Below, in pieces: positions 1 through 10,185 of a DNA stretch of 64,000 nt. The stretch is from an uncultured Phocaeicola sp. (GTDB lineage: Bacteria; Bacteroidota; Bacteroidia; Bacteroidales; Bacteroidaceae), in contig CAPAOL010000002.1 of NCBI GenBank assembly GCA_948579315.1, positions 62,001 through 126,000 on the forward strand, in the 5' to 3' direction. Numbering within the stretch: position 1 is the first letter of the stretch; the number at the start of each line of letters is the position of its first letter. Below the pieces are notes generated by a model. It worked only from the letters and a program-made list of their open reading frames with translations, was not told the origin of the DNA and ran no database searches. Both the position numbers and the translations under genes were made by a program.

Positions 1-1
1 A

Positions 2-196
2 CGTGATATGATAGAGAAACTGAAACTGTATTATGGGGTGGATATTGTAGTAAATAATACCCGGATTCTAAAGAACCGTTATACAGGTAAATTCCGCACG
101 AAAGATGGGGTGGAACACGTACTGAAAGTTTTGAAACTCAATAATAAGTTTACTTATACAAAGAATGATGAGACAAATGTGATAACAATTAATTAA
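2..196 (+). CDS. FecR-family anti-sigma factor, C-terminal fragment
   Basis: Only the last 64 codons are inside the window; the gene begins upstream of base 1. The residues fit the DUF4974 domain that ends Bacteroidales FecR proteins: an LKLYYGVDI stretch, then KYTGKF-like and LKVLKLNNKF-like beta strands. In this family FecR sits in the inner membrane, holds an ECF sigma factor, and receives a signal from the STN domain of a partner SusC. The gene directly downstream is an STN-containing SusC, which is the expected order (sigma factor, fecR, susC, susD). The ECF sigma gene should lie just outside the window. The domain assignment is by pattern recognition from a short fragment. Confidence 0.8.
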   Translation, partial: RDMIEKLKLYYGVDIVVNNTRILKNRYTGKFRTKDGVEHVLKVLKLNNKFTYTKNDETNVITIN

Positions 197-247
197 CCCT
201 TAAAAAAGAATATGCCTATGAAATAACACACCTGGTCTAAAAAAGAA

Positions 248-306
248 ATGGGATAGTGCTGCAACACCATCCCATGGAATGTCAATGACGCATTGACAAT
301 TTTTTC
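248..306 (+). terminator. two hairpins after fecR, the second terminator-like
   Basis: ATGGGAT at 248-254 pairs with ATCCCAT at 269-275. A second hairpin, GTCAATG at 281-287 with CATTGAC at 291-297 and a 3-base loop, is followed by a run of T at 301-305. The second has the shape of an intrinsic terminator. It would separate the regulator transcript from susC, which in FecR systems has its own ECF-dependent promoter. Confidence 0.6.
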
Positions 307-349
307 TCAAATAATCTTAAGTTGAACCTAAAATTAGTAATGCAAATAT

Positions 350-3300
350 ATGAAAAATATTTTGTATCAGGAATCTATTGTAGAAATTAAACATTTATTC
401 CGTATGATGAGAAACACACTCTTAGCCCTGTTTGTCTTTGCCGGAACAGCCTTTGCCACTGAGTCTTATTCTCAGACAATGAAGGTGACTGTTGTGGCGG
501 ATAACGTGTCAACAGGCAAGGTAATCAGTGAAATAGAAAAACAGACAGATTATCTGTTTGTGTATAATGTGAACGAGGTGAATCTGAAGCGCAATGTGAA
601 GGTGAATGCGCAGAACAAATCTGTAGCCGAAGTGCTGAATAAGGTTTTTGAAGGTACTGATATTTATTATGCCATGGAGGGTAAGAATATCATGCTGATG
701 AGTAAGGCGAAAGACGGGGAAGCTGCCCAACAGGCAAATAAAGTGACAGGTATTGTGAAAGATGCGAATGGCGAGCCGGTAATCGGTGCCAATGTAATGG
801 TTAAAGGTCAGTCAATAGGTACGATAACAGATATAGATGGGCGGTTTGTGTTGGATGCCCCGAAAGAAGCCGTTTTACAGATTACGTATATCGGGTATGT
901 TTCTCAAGAAGTGAAAGTTTCTGGAAAGAGAGAAATTAATGTAGTATTGAAGGAAGATACAGAAACTCTTGATGAAGTGGTGGTGGTTGGATTTGGTACG
1001 CAAAAGAAAGTGAATCTGACAGGAGCTGTAGGACTTGCTACTGCTAAAGAATTAGAATCTCGTCCTGTGACTTCAGCTACACAAGCCTTACAAGGATTGG
1101 TACCTGGTTTGCAGATATCAACAAGTACGGGTGAACTGGACAAGACCGCAGATATCAGTATCCGTGGTACAGGAACTATTGGTGAGGGTTCCAGCGGTGC
1201 ACCTCTTATTCTAATTGATGGAATGGAAGGAGATTTGAATACAGTCAATCCTCAAGACATAGAAAATATTTCTGTATTGAAAGATGCTGCCGCATCATCC
1301 ATCTATGGTTCCCGTGCTCCCTTTGGGGTCATTTTGGTAACAACCAAATCGGGTAAAAAAGGAAAGACCAACATAAATTATAATAACAGTTTCCGTATAT
1401 CTACTCCAATAAATATGCCGGAAATGATGGACTCTTATACATTTGCCAATTTCATGAACAGTGGTTCTCTTAACCAAGGTGGCGGACTTATCTTTACCGA
1501 AGACCTGATGCGGGAAATGTTGAATTGGCAAGCTGCTGGTGGAGGCAGTACGGGAGGAGTCAAGGCTTCATCCAACGGTCAATGGGGCAAGCCTGAATAT
1601 GATCCGTTTACAACAGCTTGGGCAAACACTAACTGGTATGATGAAGTTTATAAATCTTCAACCTTTTCTCAAGAACATAATGTCAGCCTTAACGGAGGAA
1701 GTGATATTGTTGCCTATTATGCTTCCTTCAATTATTTAGATCAAGGAGGTTTGTTAAAAGCCGGCGATGACGGACTTCAACGTTATAATGTGACAGCTAA
1801 AATCAATGCCAATCTGACTCCATGGTTAAAATTCAACTACAGCACACGCTTTACTCGCAATGATGTATGGCGTCCTACCAGCTTTAACAGTTCTTTTTAT
1901 GATCAGTTGGGAAGAGCTACTTGGCCCAATTTACCGGTTAAAGATCCCAATGGATATTATCTTGACAATGGTTGGACCAATCCTGTTCAAAACCTGTCTG
2001 AAGGAGGAAAGCGTAATGCGCAAACAGACCGTCTTTACCAGCAGGCTTCTTTAATCATTGAACCAATAAAGAATTGGACTACCCATGTAGAATTCAACTA
2101 TAGTATAAAAAACTCTTCAGTAAAAGAAACTTCTCTTCCTGTTTATAACCATGATATAGAAGGAAATGTGATAAATACAAATAAAGATTCTTACCTTTAT
2201 CAAGACCAGACAAAAGAGAATTATTTGAATTTGAATATTTATAGCGAGTACTTTCATTCTTTTAACAACATTCATAACACGAAAATTATGCTTGGTTTCC
2301 AAACCGAAAGTATGCAACAAGAATTTTCATCCACACAAAAATATGGTGTCATGATAGGGGACATGCCTTATTTTGATATCACAACCGGATTGGACGGGAA
2401 AGGCAATGTCAAGGCAACTAAAGCTAACGGAAATGGTAAGAGGTGGAAAACAGCTGGTTTCTTCGGTCGTTTAAACTACGATTATATGGGTCGCTATTTA
2501 GCAGAAATCAACATGCGTTACGACGGTTCTTCCCGTTTCCGTCGAGGAAGTCGCTGGCAATGGTCTCCTTCATTCTCTTTAGGCTGGAACATCGCTCAGG
2601 AAAAATTCTGGGAGTCACTGACAGATATAGCCAACACATTAAAATTACGTGTTTCTTATGGTGAATTGGGTAACCAGAATACTACAGCATGGTATCCTAC
2701 CTATCGTGACATGATACTAAAATCATCTAACGGAACATGGTTGCAAGACAACCAAAAACCTAATACAGCAGAACCTGGTGATTTAGTCAGCAACTCTTTA
2801 ACATGGGAAAAAGTCCGTACTTGGGATGTCGGTTTTGACTATGGTTTCTTTAACAACCGTCTGACAGGTAGTTTTGATTACTACATTCGTTATACAGACG
2901 GCATGGTGGGACCTGCTCCTGAGCTTCCTTCTACACTAGGTACCTCTGCCCCTAAAACCAATAACTGTAATTTGAGAACAAACGGTTGGGAATTATCTAT
3001 CGGTTGGAGAGACCGTTTAAATAGTGGATTGGGATATAGTGCCACTTTCACCCTTTCAGATGCTAAGACTATTGTCACTAGCTATCCAAGCAATGCCACT
3101 AACACTATTGGTTTGAACAAATATGTTGAAGGACGAGAAATAGGTGAAATCTGGGGATTGCAAACAATAGGAATAGCTAAATCAGAAGAAGAGATGCAAG
3201 CTCATCTATCTTCATTACCCAAAGGAGGACAAGAAGCGATTGGCTCCAAATGGTCTGCCGGTGATATTATGTATCGTGATTTGAACGGTGACGGAAAAAT

Positions 3301-3898
3301 ATCTAAAGGTGCCAGCACATTAGACGATCATGGCGATTTGAAAGTTATTGGTAACAGCACTCCCCGATATTTTTTTGGTATTGATCTGAATGCAGATTGG
3401 AAAGGTTTTGATGTTCGTCTTTTCTTTCAAGGAGTAATGAAACGGGATTATTGGGGAAAAGATAATTTCTGCGGTTATCTATTTGGTGCAAGAGGAGATA
3501 AAGACATGTGGCATGCCCGTGGCTTGGTAGAACATCAAGATTATTTCCGCGCTCAGGCAATAGGTATCGACGGACACGAACTTCCGGCAAACCTAGATGC
3601 TTATTATCCACGACCTGTATTTAAGGAAGGAGCTAAAAACCAAGAAACCCAAAGCCGTTATTTACAAGATGCATCCTATATTCGTTTAAAGAATTTCCAG
3701 TTGGGTTATACTCTCCCAACCAAATGGATGAAAAATATAGGATTGACCAAATGCCGTGTGTTTGTTTCCGGAGAAAATCTTTGGACTGGAACATCATTGT
3801 CTTCTTTGTTTGATCCGGAAACAATTAGTGGAGGTAATGGTGGTAATGCTTATCCGTTATCAAGCACCTGGTCTTTTGGCTTAAGTTTAACACTTTAA
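350..3898 (+). CDS. SusC-like TonB-dependent transporter with STN signalling domain (pair 1)
   Basis: Outer-membrane TonB-dependent oligosaccharide importer of 1182 residues. A signal peptide is followed by an STN (secretin/TonB N-terminal) domain at about residues 44-114, a carboxypeptidase-D-like repeat at about 131-205, a TonB-box-like DEVVVVGFG near 207, the plug, then a 22-strand barrel ending in the aromatic SFGLSLTL. The STN domain is the part that contacts FecR, and a FecR fragment lies just upstream. Expression is therefore probably under an ECF sigma/FecR pair rather than a hybrid two-component regulator. The annotated start gives a long n-region; the ATG at 404 (MMRNTLLALFVF) leaves a normal signal peptide and may be the true start. 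A SusD gene follows 13 bases downstream. Confidence 0.93.
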   Translation: MKNILYQESIVEIKHLFRMMRNTLLALFVFAGTAFATESYSQTMKVTVVADNVSTGKVISEIEKQTDYLFVYNVNEVNLKRNVKVNAQNKSVAEVLNKVFEGTDIYYAMEGKNIMLMSKAKDGEAAQQANKVTGIVKDANGEPVIGANVMVKGQSIGTITDIDGRFVLDAPKEAVLQITYIGYVSQEVKVSGKREINVVLKEDTETLDEVVVVGFGTQKKVNLTGAVGLATAKELESRPVTSATQALQGLVPGLQISTSTGELDKTADISIRGTGTIGEGSSGAPLILIDGMEGDLNTVNPQDIENISVLKDAAASSIYGSRAPFGVILVTTKSGKKGKTNINYNNSFRISTPINMPEMMDSYTFANFMNSGSLNQGGGLIFTEDLMREMLNWQAAGGGSTGGVKASSNGQWGKPEYDPFTTAWANTNWYDEVYKSSTFSQEHNVSLNGGSDIVAYYASFNYLDQGGLLKAGDDGLQRYNVTAKINANLTPWLKFNYSTRFTRNDVWRPTSFNSSFYDQLGRATWPNLPVKDPNGYYLDNGWTNPVQNLSEGGKRNAQTDRLYQQASLIIEPIKNWTTHVEFNYSIKNSSVKETSLPVYNHDIEGNVINTNKDSYLYQDQTKENYLNLNIYSEYFHSFNNIHNTKIMLGFQTESMQQEFSSTQKYGVMIGDMPYFDITTGLDGKGNVKATKANGNGKRWKTAGFFGRLNYDYMGRYLAEINMRYDGSSRFRRGSRWQWSPSFSLGWNIAQEKFWESLTDIANTLKLRVSYGELGNQNTTAWYPTYRDMILKSSNGTWLQDNQKPNTAEPGDLVSNSLTWEKVRTWDVGFDYGFFNNRLTGSFDYYIRYTDGMVGPAPELPSTLGTSAPKTNNCNLRTNGWELSIGWRDRLNSGLGYSATFTLSDAKTIVTSYPSNATNTIGLNKYVEGREIGEIWGLQTIGIAKSEEEMQAHLSSLPKGGQEAIGSKWSAGDIMYRDLNGDGKISKGASTLDDHGDLKVIGNSTPRYFFGIDLNADWKGFDVRLFFQGVMKRDYWGKDNFCGYLFGARGDKDMWHARGLVEHQDYFRAQAIGIDGHELPANLDAYYPRPVFKEGAKNQETQSRYLQDASYIRLKNFQLGYTLPTKWMKNIGLTKCRVFVSGENLWTGTSLSSLFDPETISGGNGGNAYPLSSTWSFGLSLTL

Positions 3899-3911
3899 TA
3901 ATACATATACA

Positions 3912-5963
3912 ATGAAAATAAAACATATATTCTTATCTGTACTAATCGCTTCATCAGGATTTATATTTACTGCTTGCGATAACTATTTGGATGAAGTACC
4001 TGAGGCATCTATTTCCCCAGAAGTATATTTTACAGAGGCAACCCATATTCAAGCCTCTGCAGATAATTTGTACTCTGATATTCTTCCCTCTCACGGAACA
4101 GGAAATACATATGGCATCTACAAAGATGATGCAACAACGGACAATCAAATAGAGGTTACAGCCCCCAATCGTTTTACTTCCACCTTGTGGAAAGTGGACA
4201 ATGCGGAAACCAGCAATTGGAACTTTGATAAAATATACAAAATCAATTTTGTATTATCGAATGTGTTGCCTAATTTTGGAGATAAAAATGCTGATGGAAA
4301 CGACTTGAGCGGCAATGCCAATACCATCAATGGTGATCTTAACAGCATAAAACATTATATTGGTGAATTATTTTTTTTACGTGCTTGTGAATATTTTAAA
4401 CGTTATCAGCTGTTTGGAGATTTTCCCATAATTACCCACCCATTGCTGGACGACAAAGAAGCATTGAGTGAAGCCAGTAAACGATCACCACGCAATGAAG
4501 TGGCTCGCTTTATTCTAAGTGATTTGGATAAAGCTATTACTTTGTTAAAAGCTAAAAATATGCCGACAACCAGAATAAATGCGGATGCTGCTATTTTATT
4601 AAAGTCGCGTGTGGCTCTATTTGAAGGTACTTGGTTGAAATATTTTAAGAATACGGCTTTTGTACCCAATGGTGACGGTTGGCCTGGCAAGACAAAAGAT
4701 TATAATTCCACTTATCAGTATCCCAGTGGGAATATTGACAGTGAGATAGATTATTTCTTGGAAATCGCCATGACTGCCTCTAAAGATATCGCAGAACGCT
4801 ATAAAAACAGACTTACAGAAAATACAGGCGTTCTGCAGCAGTCAACTAACGAAGATGCTAACCCTTATTTTGACATGTTTGCTCAAGAAGATTTATCTTC
4901 AGTCGACGAAGTTCTGTTATGGCGTAGATACGCTTATAACTTAGTGCACCACAACGTAAATGTATATGCCAGCTGGGGAAACAATGGCGTGGGTGTCACT
5001 CGCAGCTTTGTGAATAACTTTTTGATGGCTGACGGCACTCCTGTTTATACCCATGGTGATTATATGAACGGAGATGGATATTATATGGGAGACAAAACCA
5101 TACACGACGTTCGTCAAAACAGAGATAGCCGATTGGTTATCTTTCTGAAAGAACCCGGACAACATAACATCTTAATAAAAGATGTGGTTGGTGAGACTGC
5201 CAATGTTGAAGAAACTTATCCATTGATTACCATTACAGACGGAGCACGCCGTTATGTAACTGGGTATGCCTTACGCAAAGGAGGAGCTTTCCATCAGAAA
5301 TATTATTCCAATTCAAAAGGATATACCGCCTCTATTGCTTATCGTGCGACAGAAGCCTTGTTGAATTACATGGAAGCCAGTTATGAAAAGAATGGTACCT
5401 TGGACGGAGCAGCGACCGAATATTGGAAAATTATCCGCCGTCGTTCTCATGTAGATGAGGATTTTCAAAAGACTATTGCTTTAACGGATATGAGTAAAGA
5501 GGCTGAAAATGATTGGGGAGCGTATTCCGGTGGTAAGTTAATAGACGCAACTCTCTATAATATACGTCGTGAGCGCCGATGTGAATTTATGGCGGATGGG
5601 CTTCGTTATATGGACTTATGCCGTTGGCGTGCTATGGACCAGTTGATTGAACAACCTTATATACCGGAAGGTTTCCATTTATGGAACACTCCTATGCAGA
5701 CTTGGTATGCAGATTTGCTATATGATGGATCAGACGCTTCCAATGTTTCTTCACCTAATGTCAGCGAATACTTGCGCCCTTACCAGAAGAATTCTAAACA
5801 GACCTGTTATAATGGTTTTACTTGGCGTATGGCTCATTATCTGCATCCCATTATGGTCAAGCAGTTTTTGATTACCGCCCCCGATAACAAAACAGTAGAA
5901 AATTCTCCTATCTATCAAAATCCATATTGGCCCATAGTACCGGATATGCCTGCTGAAAGATAA
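3912..5963 (+). CDS. SusD/RagB-like outer-membrane lipoprotein (pair 1)
   Basis: Surface glycan-binding lipoprotein that forms the lid of the SusC transporter encoded immediately upstream. The first 22 residues form a lipoprotein signal peptide ending in the lipobox FTAC, with the lipidated Cys at 22 followed by DNYLDEVP, a typical SusD start. The RRERRCEFMADGLRYMDLCRWR region near residues 545-575 is the usual SusD C-terminal signature. Length (683) is longer than many SusD proteins but within the family range. It is co-transcribed with susC across a 13-base gap. The substrate cannot be read from sequence; the neighbouring GH2, GH43 and GH28 genes suggest a galactan-bearing pectin or arabinogalactan side chain. 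Confidence 0.92.
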   Translation: MKIKHIFLSVLIASSGFIFTACDNYLDEVPEASISPEVYFTEATHIQASADNLYSDILPSHGTGNTYGIYKDDATTDNQIEVTAPNRFTSTLWKVDNAETSNWNFDKIYKINFVLSNVLPNFGDKNADGNDLSGNANTINGDLNSIKHYIGELFFLRACEYFKRYQLFGDFPIITHPLLDDKEALSEASKRSPRNEVARFILSDLDKAITLLKAKNMPTTRINADAAILLKSRVALFEGTWLKYFKNTAFVPNGDGWPGKTKDYNSTYQYPSGNIDSEIDYFLEIAMTASKDIAERYKNRLTENTGVLQQSTNEDANPYFDMFAQEDLSSVDEVLLWRRYAYNLVHHNVNVYASWGNNGVGVTRSFVNNFLMADGTPVYTHGDYMNGDGYYMGDKTIHDVRQNRDSRLVIFLKEPGQHNILIKDVVGETANVEETYPLITITDGARRYVTGYALRKGGAFHQKYYSNSKGYTASIAYRATEALLNYMEASYEKNGTLDGAATEYWKIIRRRSHVDEDFQKTIALTDMSKEAENDWGAYSGGKLIDATLYNIRRERRCEFMADGLRYMDLCRWRAMDQLIEQPYIPEGFHLWNTPMQTWYADLLYDGSDASNVSSPNVSEYLRPYQKNSKQTCYNGFTWRMAHYLHPIMVKQFLITAPDNKTVENSPIYQNPYWPIVPDMPAER

Positions 5964-5966
5964 GTT

Positions 5967-6004
5967 TTAGGGCATTCCAATTATAAAATATTGGAGTGCC
6001 CTAA
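5967..6004 (+). terminator. 14-bp hairpin after susD 1
   Basis: TTAGGGCATTCCAA at 5967-5980 pairs with TTGGAGTGCCCTAA at 5991-6004 with one G-T pair and a 10-base loop. No T run follows, so it may be a processing or mRNA-stability element that sets apart the highly expressed susCD message rather than a strict terminator. Confidence 0.55.
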
Positions 6005-6171
6005 TGACAACTCGATATCATATGATTGATAAGAAAAGAGTAGCCATCATATGTACTACTTGTACGATGATACAGGAATCGTAACTAAATTCTATGTCTG
6101 CAACTCTTTATAATTCCGATATTTGTGAATACACACAAGCCGATACAAATCGGTGTTCATTCTTTATAATA

Positions 6172-8658
6172 ATGTATCAAATAAAAAACATCGTTATCAT
6201 TTTTTTCTTGATGCTTGTTCCTGTCGGAGTAACAGCCCAATATCAGAAAGCACAGGAAAAAGCCCCTTTGGTCAATGTACCTTTGGAAAATTTTGCATCA
6301 CAGCAGAAAGTCCTTTTTAACTTTGGCTGGAAATTCCAGTTGGTTACAAACGAGAATAAAAATACCGATTTCGCCTCACCTGCCTTGGATGACTCTTCCT
6401 GGCGTACATTGGACCTTCCTCATGATTTCCAGTTCGAACAACCCTGGACTGAAAATGGTGGAGGTGCACGCGGATTCAAACCTATGTGTGAAGGATGGTA
6501 TCGCAAGTCTTTCCCTACCGATCCGTCGTGGAAAGGGAAACGGGTAGTCTTGGATTTCGGAGGCATCATTTATTGGGGCGATGTCTATCTGAACGGTACC
6601 AAAATAGTCTCGACAGATTATGGATATGTGGGACTTGAAGCGGACCTTACCCCTTTTCTACGTCACGATGGAGAAAATGTGGTAGCTGTCTATGCCTCTA
6701 CCGGTCCCAAGAAAGGTTCACGCTGGTACACGGGAGGCGGTCTGTTCCGTGATGTATATCTGCAGGTGCAGAATCCCACACACATCGCCCGCCATGGGGT
6801 GTATATTACTACCCCCGAGGTTTCCTCTTCTCGGGCAACGGTAGCCGTACAGGTTGAGGTGGACGGCTGGCAGAAACATGACGTACGGATACGGACCACC
6901 CTCCGCAATCCGGAAGGTGTCATAGTAGGCTCCGTGCAATCCGGTATGCCCGAACATACGCACCAAACCTGTACGGAAGTGAAATTACCGGCGCTTACTC
7001 TGGAGAATCCACAACTTTGGTCATGTGACTCTCCGCAACTTTATAGTGCTGATGTAGTTGTGATGGCGGACGGTATGGTAGTGGACAGTCTTACTGAACA
7101 GTTTGGTATCCGTAAATTGGAATTCTCTTCCGAATTTGGTTTCAGACTCAATGGTGAGAAAATATTCCTAAAGGGAAATGCCAACCATCATGACCTTGGC
7201 GCATTGGGAGCTGCCAGTTACGACAGGGCCATCGAACGCATGATGCTACAACTCAAATCCTTCGGTTACAACTGCATCCGCTGTTCACATAATCCGTACA
7301 GTGACAGTTTTGCCCGCATTGCAGATCGTGTGGGGATGTTAGTAGTGGACGAACTGACGGACAAATGGAGTGACAATGACTATTGGGGCGGACGTCAACC
7401 GTTCACCCATATCTGGCACAAACTGATTACAGAATGGATCAAACGCGACCGTAATCGTCCGTCCATCATTTTGTGGAGTTTGGGAAACGAGCTTCAGATT
7501 CGTGAAGGATGGGCAGGTTTTGAAGGAACCAACGATTGGGGAATCACTACCTATAACATCTTCAACCAGCTGGTAAAGAGGTGGGATAATACACGCCTCA
7601 CTACTGTTGCCATGTTCCCTGCTCGTGCGGGAGCTATAACCCGACATGACAAGGAGTTCAACGACTATTTGGTGCCGCCCGAACTGGCTTGTGCTACAGA
7701 AGTGGCATCGTTCAATTACCAGTCGGATAAATATGACGCTTATTTGAAATATAAACCTGACCTTATCTTGTTCCAGAGTGAGGCTGAAACAAGTAATCTG
7801 TTACAGCCTTATTATAATATGGATAGAAAACGGACGGTGGGCATGGCCTATTGGGGATCCGCCGAGTATTGGGGAGAATCCAACAAGTGGCCCAAGAAAG
7901 GCTGGAATTACTCTTTCTTTGACCATACCATGCGTCCCTATCCCCAAGCCTACCTTATTAAATCGGCTTTCATGCCAGAAATTCCCGAAGTACATATCGG
8001 AGTGGTCGATGCGGCGGGGGCGGAAAGTGTCAACTGGAATGACGTCATAGTGGGACGCATGGCACTGAACGAGTGCTGGAACCATACTCCGGGCAGCAGA
8101 CAGTCACTCTTTACCTTCACTAATGCACATTCTGTAGAGTTATTGGTAAACGGTCAAAGCATGGGAGTCCAAGAAAACGATACGACACAGGCAAACCTGC
8201 GTAATATGATTTATTGGAAGGATGTTCCTTATGGCAACGGTGGCTCTGTGGTGGCAATAGCCCGTGACAAGTCGGGCAAAGAAGTGGCTCGTCATCATAT
8301 CGAAACTGCCGGAAAAGCCGTGGCACTCCGGATTGAGGCGGAAACGCCTGCGGACTGGAAAGCAGACGGTATGGACTTGCAATATATAAACGTAACGGCC
8401 ATAGACAAAAAAGGTCGTCCGGTGTGGGACTACAACAAACCACTTACTTTACAAATGGAAGGTGCGGCATGGTTAGTGGCTCTGGATAACGGGGATCATT
8501 ATACGGACGAACTTTTTCATGGCATAACTTCCAAACGAATGTATCAGGGAAGGATGCAAATCATTCTCCGAAGCACGAAAACTCCCAGCAATGTGAAACT
8601 GGAAATTAGTTCTGCTGATTTGAAAGAGAAACTCTCATTAAAGACTTCTTTGAAATAA
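6172..8658 (+). CDS. GH2 beta-galactosidase-type glycoside hydrolase
   Basis: Secreted GH2 enzyme of 828 residues from the ATG at 6172. That start gives a clean signal peptide ending in VTAQ; the frame is open upstream to an ATG at 6094, which would add 26 unlikely residues. It has a sugar-binding jelly-roll (about 45-210, with RWYTGGGLFRDVYL), an Ig-like domain (to about 310), and a TIM barrel with CSHNPY and the acid/base Glu in WSLGNELQ (about 440). The nucleophile Glu is probably in FQSEAET (about 535). The C-terminal part is a DUF4982-like beta-sandwich. Family activities include beta-galactosidase, beta-glucuronidase and related exo-activities; the exact one is not determined here. It follows SusD and precedes a GH43, suggesting attack on galactan side chains. 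Confidence 0.9.
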   Translation: MYQIKNIVIIFFLMLVPVGVTAQYQKAQEKAPLVNVPLENFASQQKVLFNFGWKFQLVTNENKNTDFASPALDDSSWRTLDLPHDFQFEQPWTENGGGARGFKPMCEGWYRKSFPTDPSWKGKRVVLDFGGIIYWGDVYLNGTKIVSTDYGYVGLEADLTPFLRHDGENVVAVYASTGPKKGSRWYTGGGLFRDVYLQVQNPTHIARHGVYITTPEVSSSRATVAVQVEVDGWQKHDVRIRTTLRNPEGVIVGSVQSGMPEHTHQTCTEVKLPALTLENPQLWSCDSPQLYSADVVVMADGMVVDSLTEQFGIRKLEFSSEFGFRLNGEKIFLKGNANHHDLGALGAASYDRAIERMMLQLKSFGYNCIRCSHNPYSDSFARIADRVGMLVVDELTDKWSDNDYWGGRQPFTHIWHKLITEWIKRDRNRPSIILWSLGNELQIREGWAGFEGTNDWGITTYNIFNQLVKRWDNTRLTTVAMFPARAGAITRHDKEFNDYLVPPELACATEVASFNYQSDKYDAYLKYKPDLILFQSEAETSNLLQPYYNMDRKRTVGMAYWGSAEYWGESNKWPKKGWNYSFFDHTMRPYPQAYLIKSAFMPEIPEVHIGVVDAAGAESVNWNDVIVGRMALNECWNHTPGSRQSLFTFTNAHSVELLVNGQSMGVQENDTTQANLRNMIYWKDVPYGNGGSVVAIARDKSGKEVARHHIETAGKAVALRIEAETPADWKADGMDLQYINVTAIDKKGRPVWDYNKPLTLQMEGAAWLVALDNGDHYTDELFHGITSKRMYQGRMQIILRSTKTPSNVKLEISSADLKEKLSLKTSLK

Positions 8659-8756
8659 AAAAGCCATGTCTTTATAAAAACAGGAAGTATAAATTCTAGT
8701 CTATGGTTCAGATATCAATGGGCAGGACTATTAGTATATTGAAAAGATAAAAGAAT

Positions 8757-10079
8757 ATGATGAAATATTTATCATTCTTGCTGTTCCTCTTATTGAAAGC
8801 AGGAACAGTCACAGCTCAAAACAATTTAGTAGTCAACGGTATTCCATGGTTTGATGACAAGGGAAATATTGTCAATGCACATGGTGCTTGTATTGTGGAA
8901 GAAAACGGAAGGTATTATCTTTTCGGAGAATGGAAATCGGACAAAAGTAACGCTTTCCCCGGTTTCTCATGTTATTCTTCGGATGACCTTGTAAATTGGA
9001 AATTCGAGAACATTGTCCTTAAGGTCCAACCCGAAGGCATTCTCGGCCCCAATCGCGTAGGTGAGCGTGTAAAAGTGATGAAATGCCCTAAAACGGGCGA
9101 GTATATCATGCTGATGCATGCCGATGATATGGGATACAAGGACCCTTATATCGGTTTAGCTACCTGCAAAACGATTGCAGGTGACTATCAGTTGCAGGGA
9201 CCGTTGCTCTATAAGGGACAACCGGTAAAACGCTGGGATATGGGAACTTTTCAGGACACCGATGGAAAAGGATATTTACTGATTCATCATGGCCCTGTTT
9301 ATCGGTTAAGTGATGATTACCGTTCAATAGAGGCTGAAGTGGCCCACATTAAAGGCATGGGCGAATCACCGGCCATGTTCAAAAAGAACGGTGTCTATTT
9401 CATGCTTACCTCAAACCTGACCAGTTGGGAGAAAAATGATAACTTCTATTTCACGGCTCCCCAGATAGAAGGCCCTTGGACGAAACAAGGACTGTTCTGC
9501 CCGAAAGGCAAGCTGACCTACAATTCGCAAAGTACATTTGTATTCCCGCTGAAATGCGGTAATGATACCATACCTATGTTTATGGGGGATCGTTGGTCTT
9601 ATCCGCATCAGGCCTCAGCCGCCACATATGTATGGATGCCTTTACAAGTGGATGGAACAAAAATATCCATCCCTGAATATTGGCAGGCATGGGACATCAG
9701 GAAGCTAAAACCGGCGGACGCTCTGAACAAAGGGAAAAAGTTGTACGGAGCATGGAAGTCCAATCAAAAAGGAAACGTGTTGGAGATAGCGTTCAAAGGA
9801 ACTCATGCTGCTATTGTTGGAGAAACAAACCCTCATGGCGGATATGCCAAAGTAAGTGTATTAAATGCCGAGAAAGATACTGTATATTCTTCATTGGTAG
9901 ATTTCTACAGCAAGTATCCGGAAAAAGCAATTCGAATTATAACACCGAAAATGCCGAAGGCAAATTATACTCTACAGGTTGAAATTACAGGGGTACGACC
10001 GGTATGGACAGACAAAACAAAAACAATCTATGGGAGTGATGACACTTTCGTAACAATAGACGATATCTATTGTTTTTGA
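8757..10079 (+). CDS. GH43-family enzyme, exo-beta-1,3-galactanase-like
   Basis: Secreted five-bladed beta-propeller hydrolase of 440 residues with a signal peptide ending in VTAQ. The opening IPWFDDKGNIVNAHGAC and GRYYLFGEWKSD resemble GH43 subfamilies 24/34, in which the usual Asp of the catalytic base position is absent and exo-beta-1,3-galactanase or galactofuranosidase activity is known. Candidate active-site acids are the Asp of FQDTDG (about 165) and the Glu of GMGESPAM (about 204). Residues from about 325 to the end form a separate beta-sandwich, perhaps carbohydrate binding. The gene lies between a GH2 and a GH28, in the same direction. The subfamily is a judgement from motif memory and is less certain than the family. 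Confidence 0.78.
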   Translation: MMKYLSFLLFLLLKAGTVTAQNNLVVNGIPWFDDKGNIVNAHGACIVEENGRYYLFGEWKSDKSNAFPGFSCYSSDDLVNWKFENIVLKVQPEGILGPNRVGERVKVMKCPKTGEYIMLMHADDMGYKDPYIGLATCKTIAGDYQLQGPLLYKGQPVKRWDMGTFQDTDGKGYLLIHHGPVYRLSDDYRSIEAEVAHIKGMGESPAMFKKNGVYFMLTSNLTSWEKNDNFYFTAPQIEGPWTKQGLFCPKGKLTYNSQSTFVFPLKCGNDTIPMFMGDRWSYPHQASAATYVWMPLQVDGTKISIPEYWQAWDIRKLKPADALNKGKKLYGAWKSNQKGNVLEIAFKGTHAAIVGETNPHGGYAKVSVLNAEKDTVYSSLVDFYSKYPEKAIRIITPKMPKANYTLQVEITGVRPVWTDKTKTIYGSDDTFVTIDDIYCF

Positions 10080-10185
10080 GTCATCCCCAAAACGATAGAT
10101 AGATGTTTTATTGATGGGTCCCTGTTTGTTGTTAGAAAGACTGATAGGGGAATAAAGGACAAATAAAATCAAGTAAAAAGAGAAC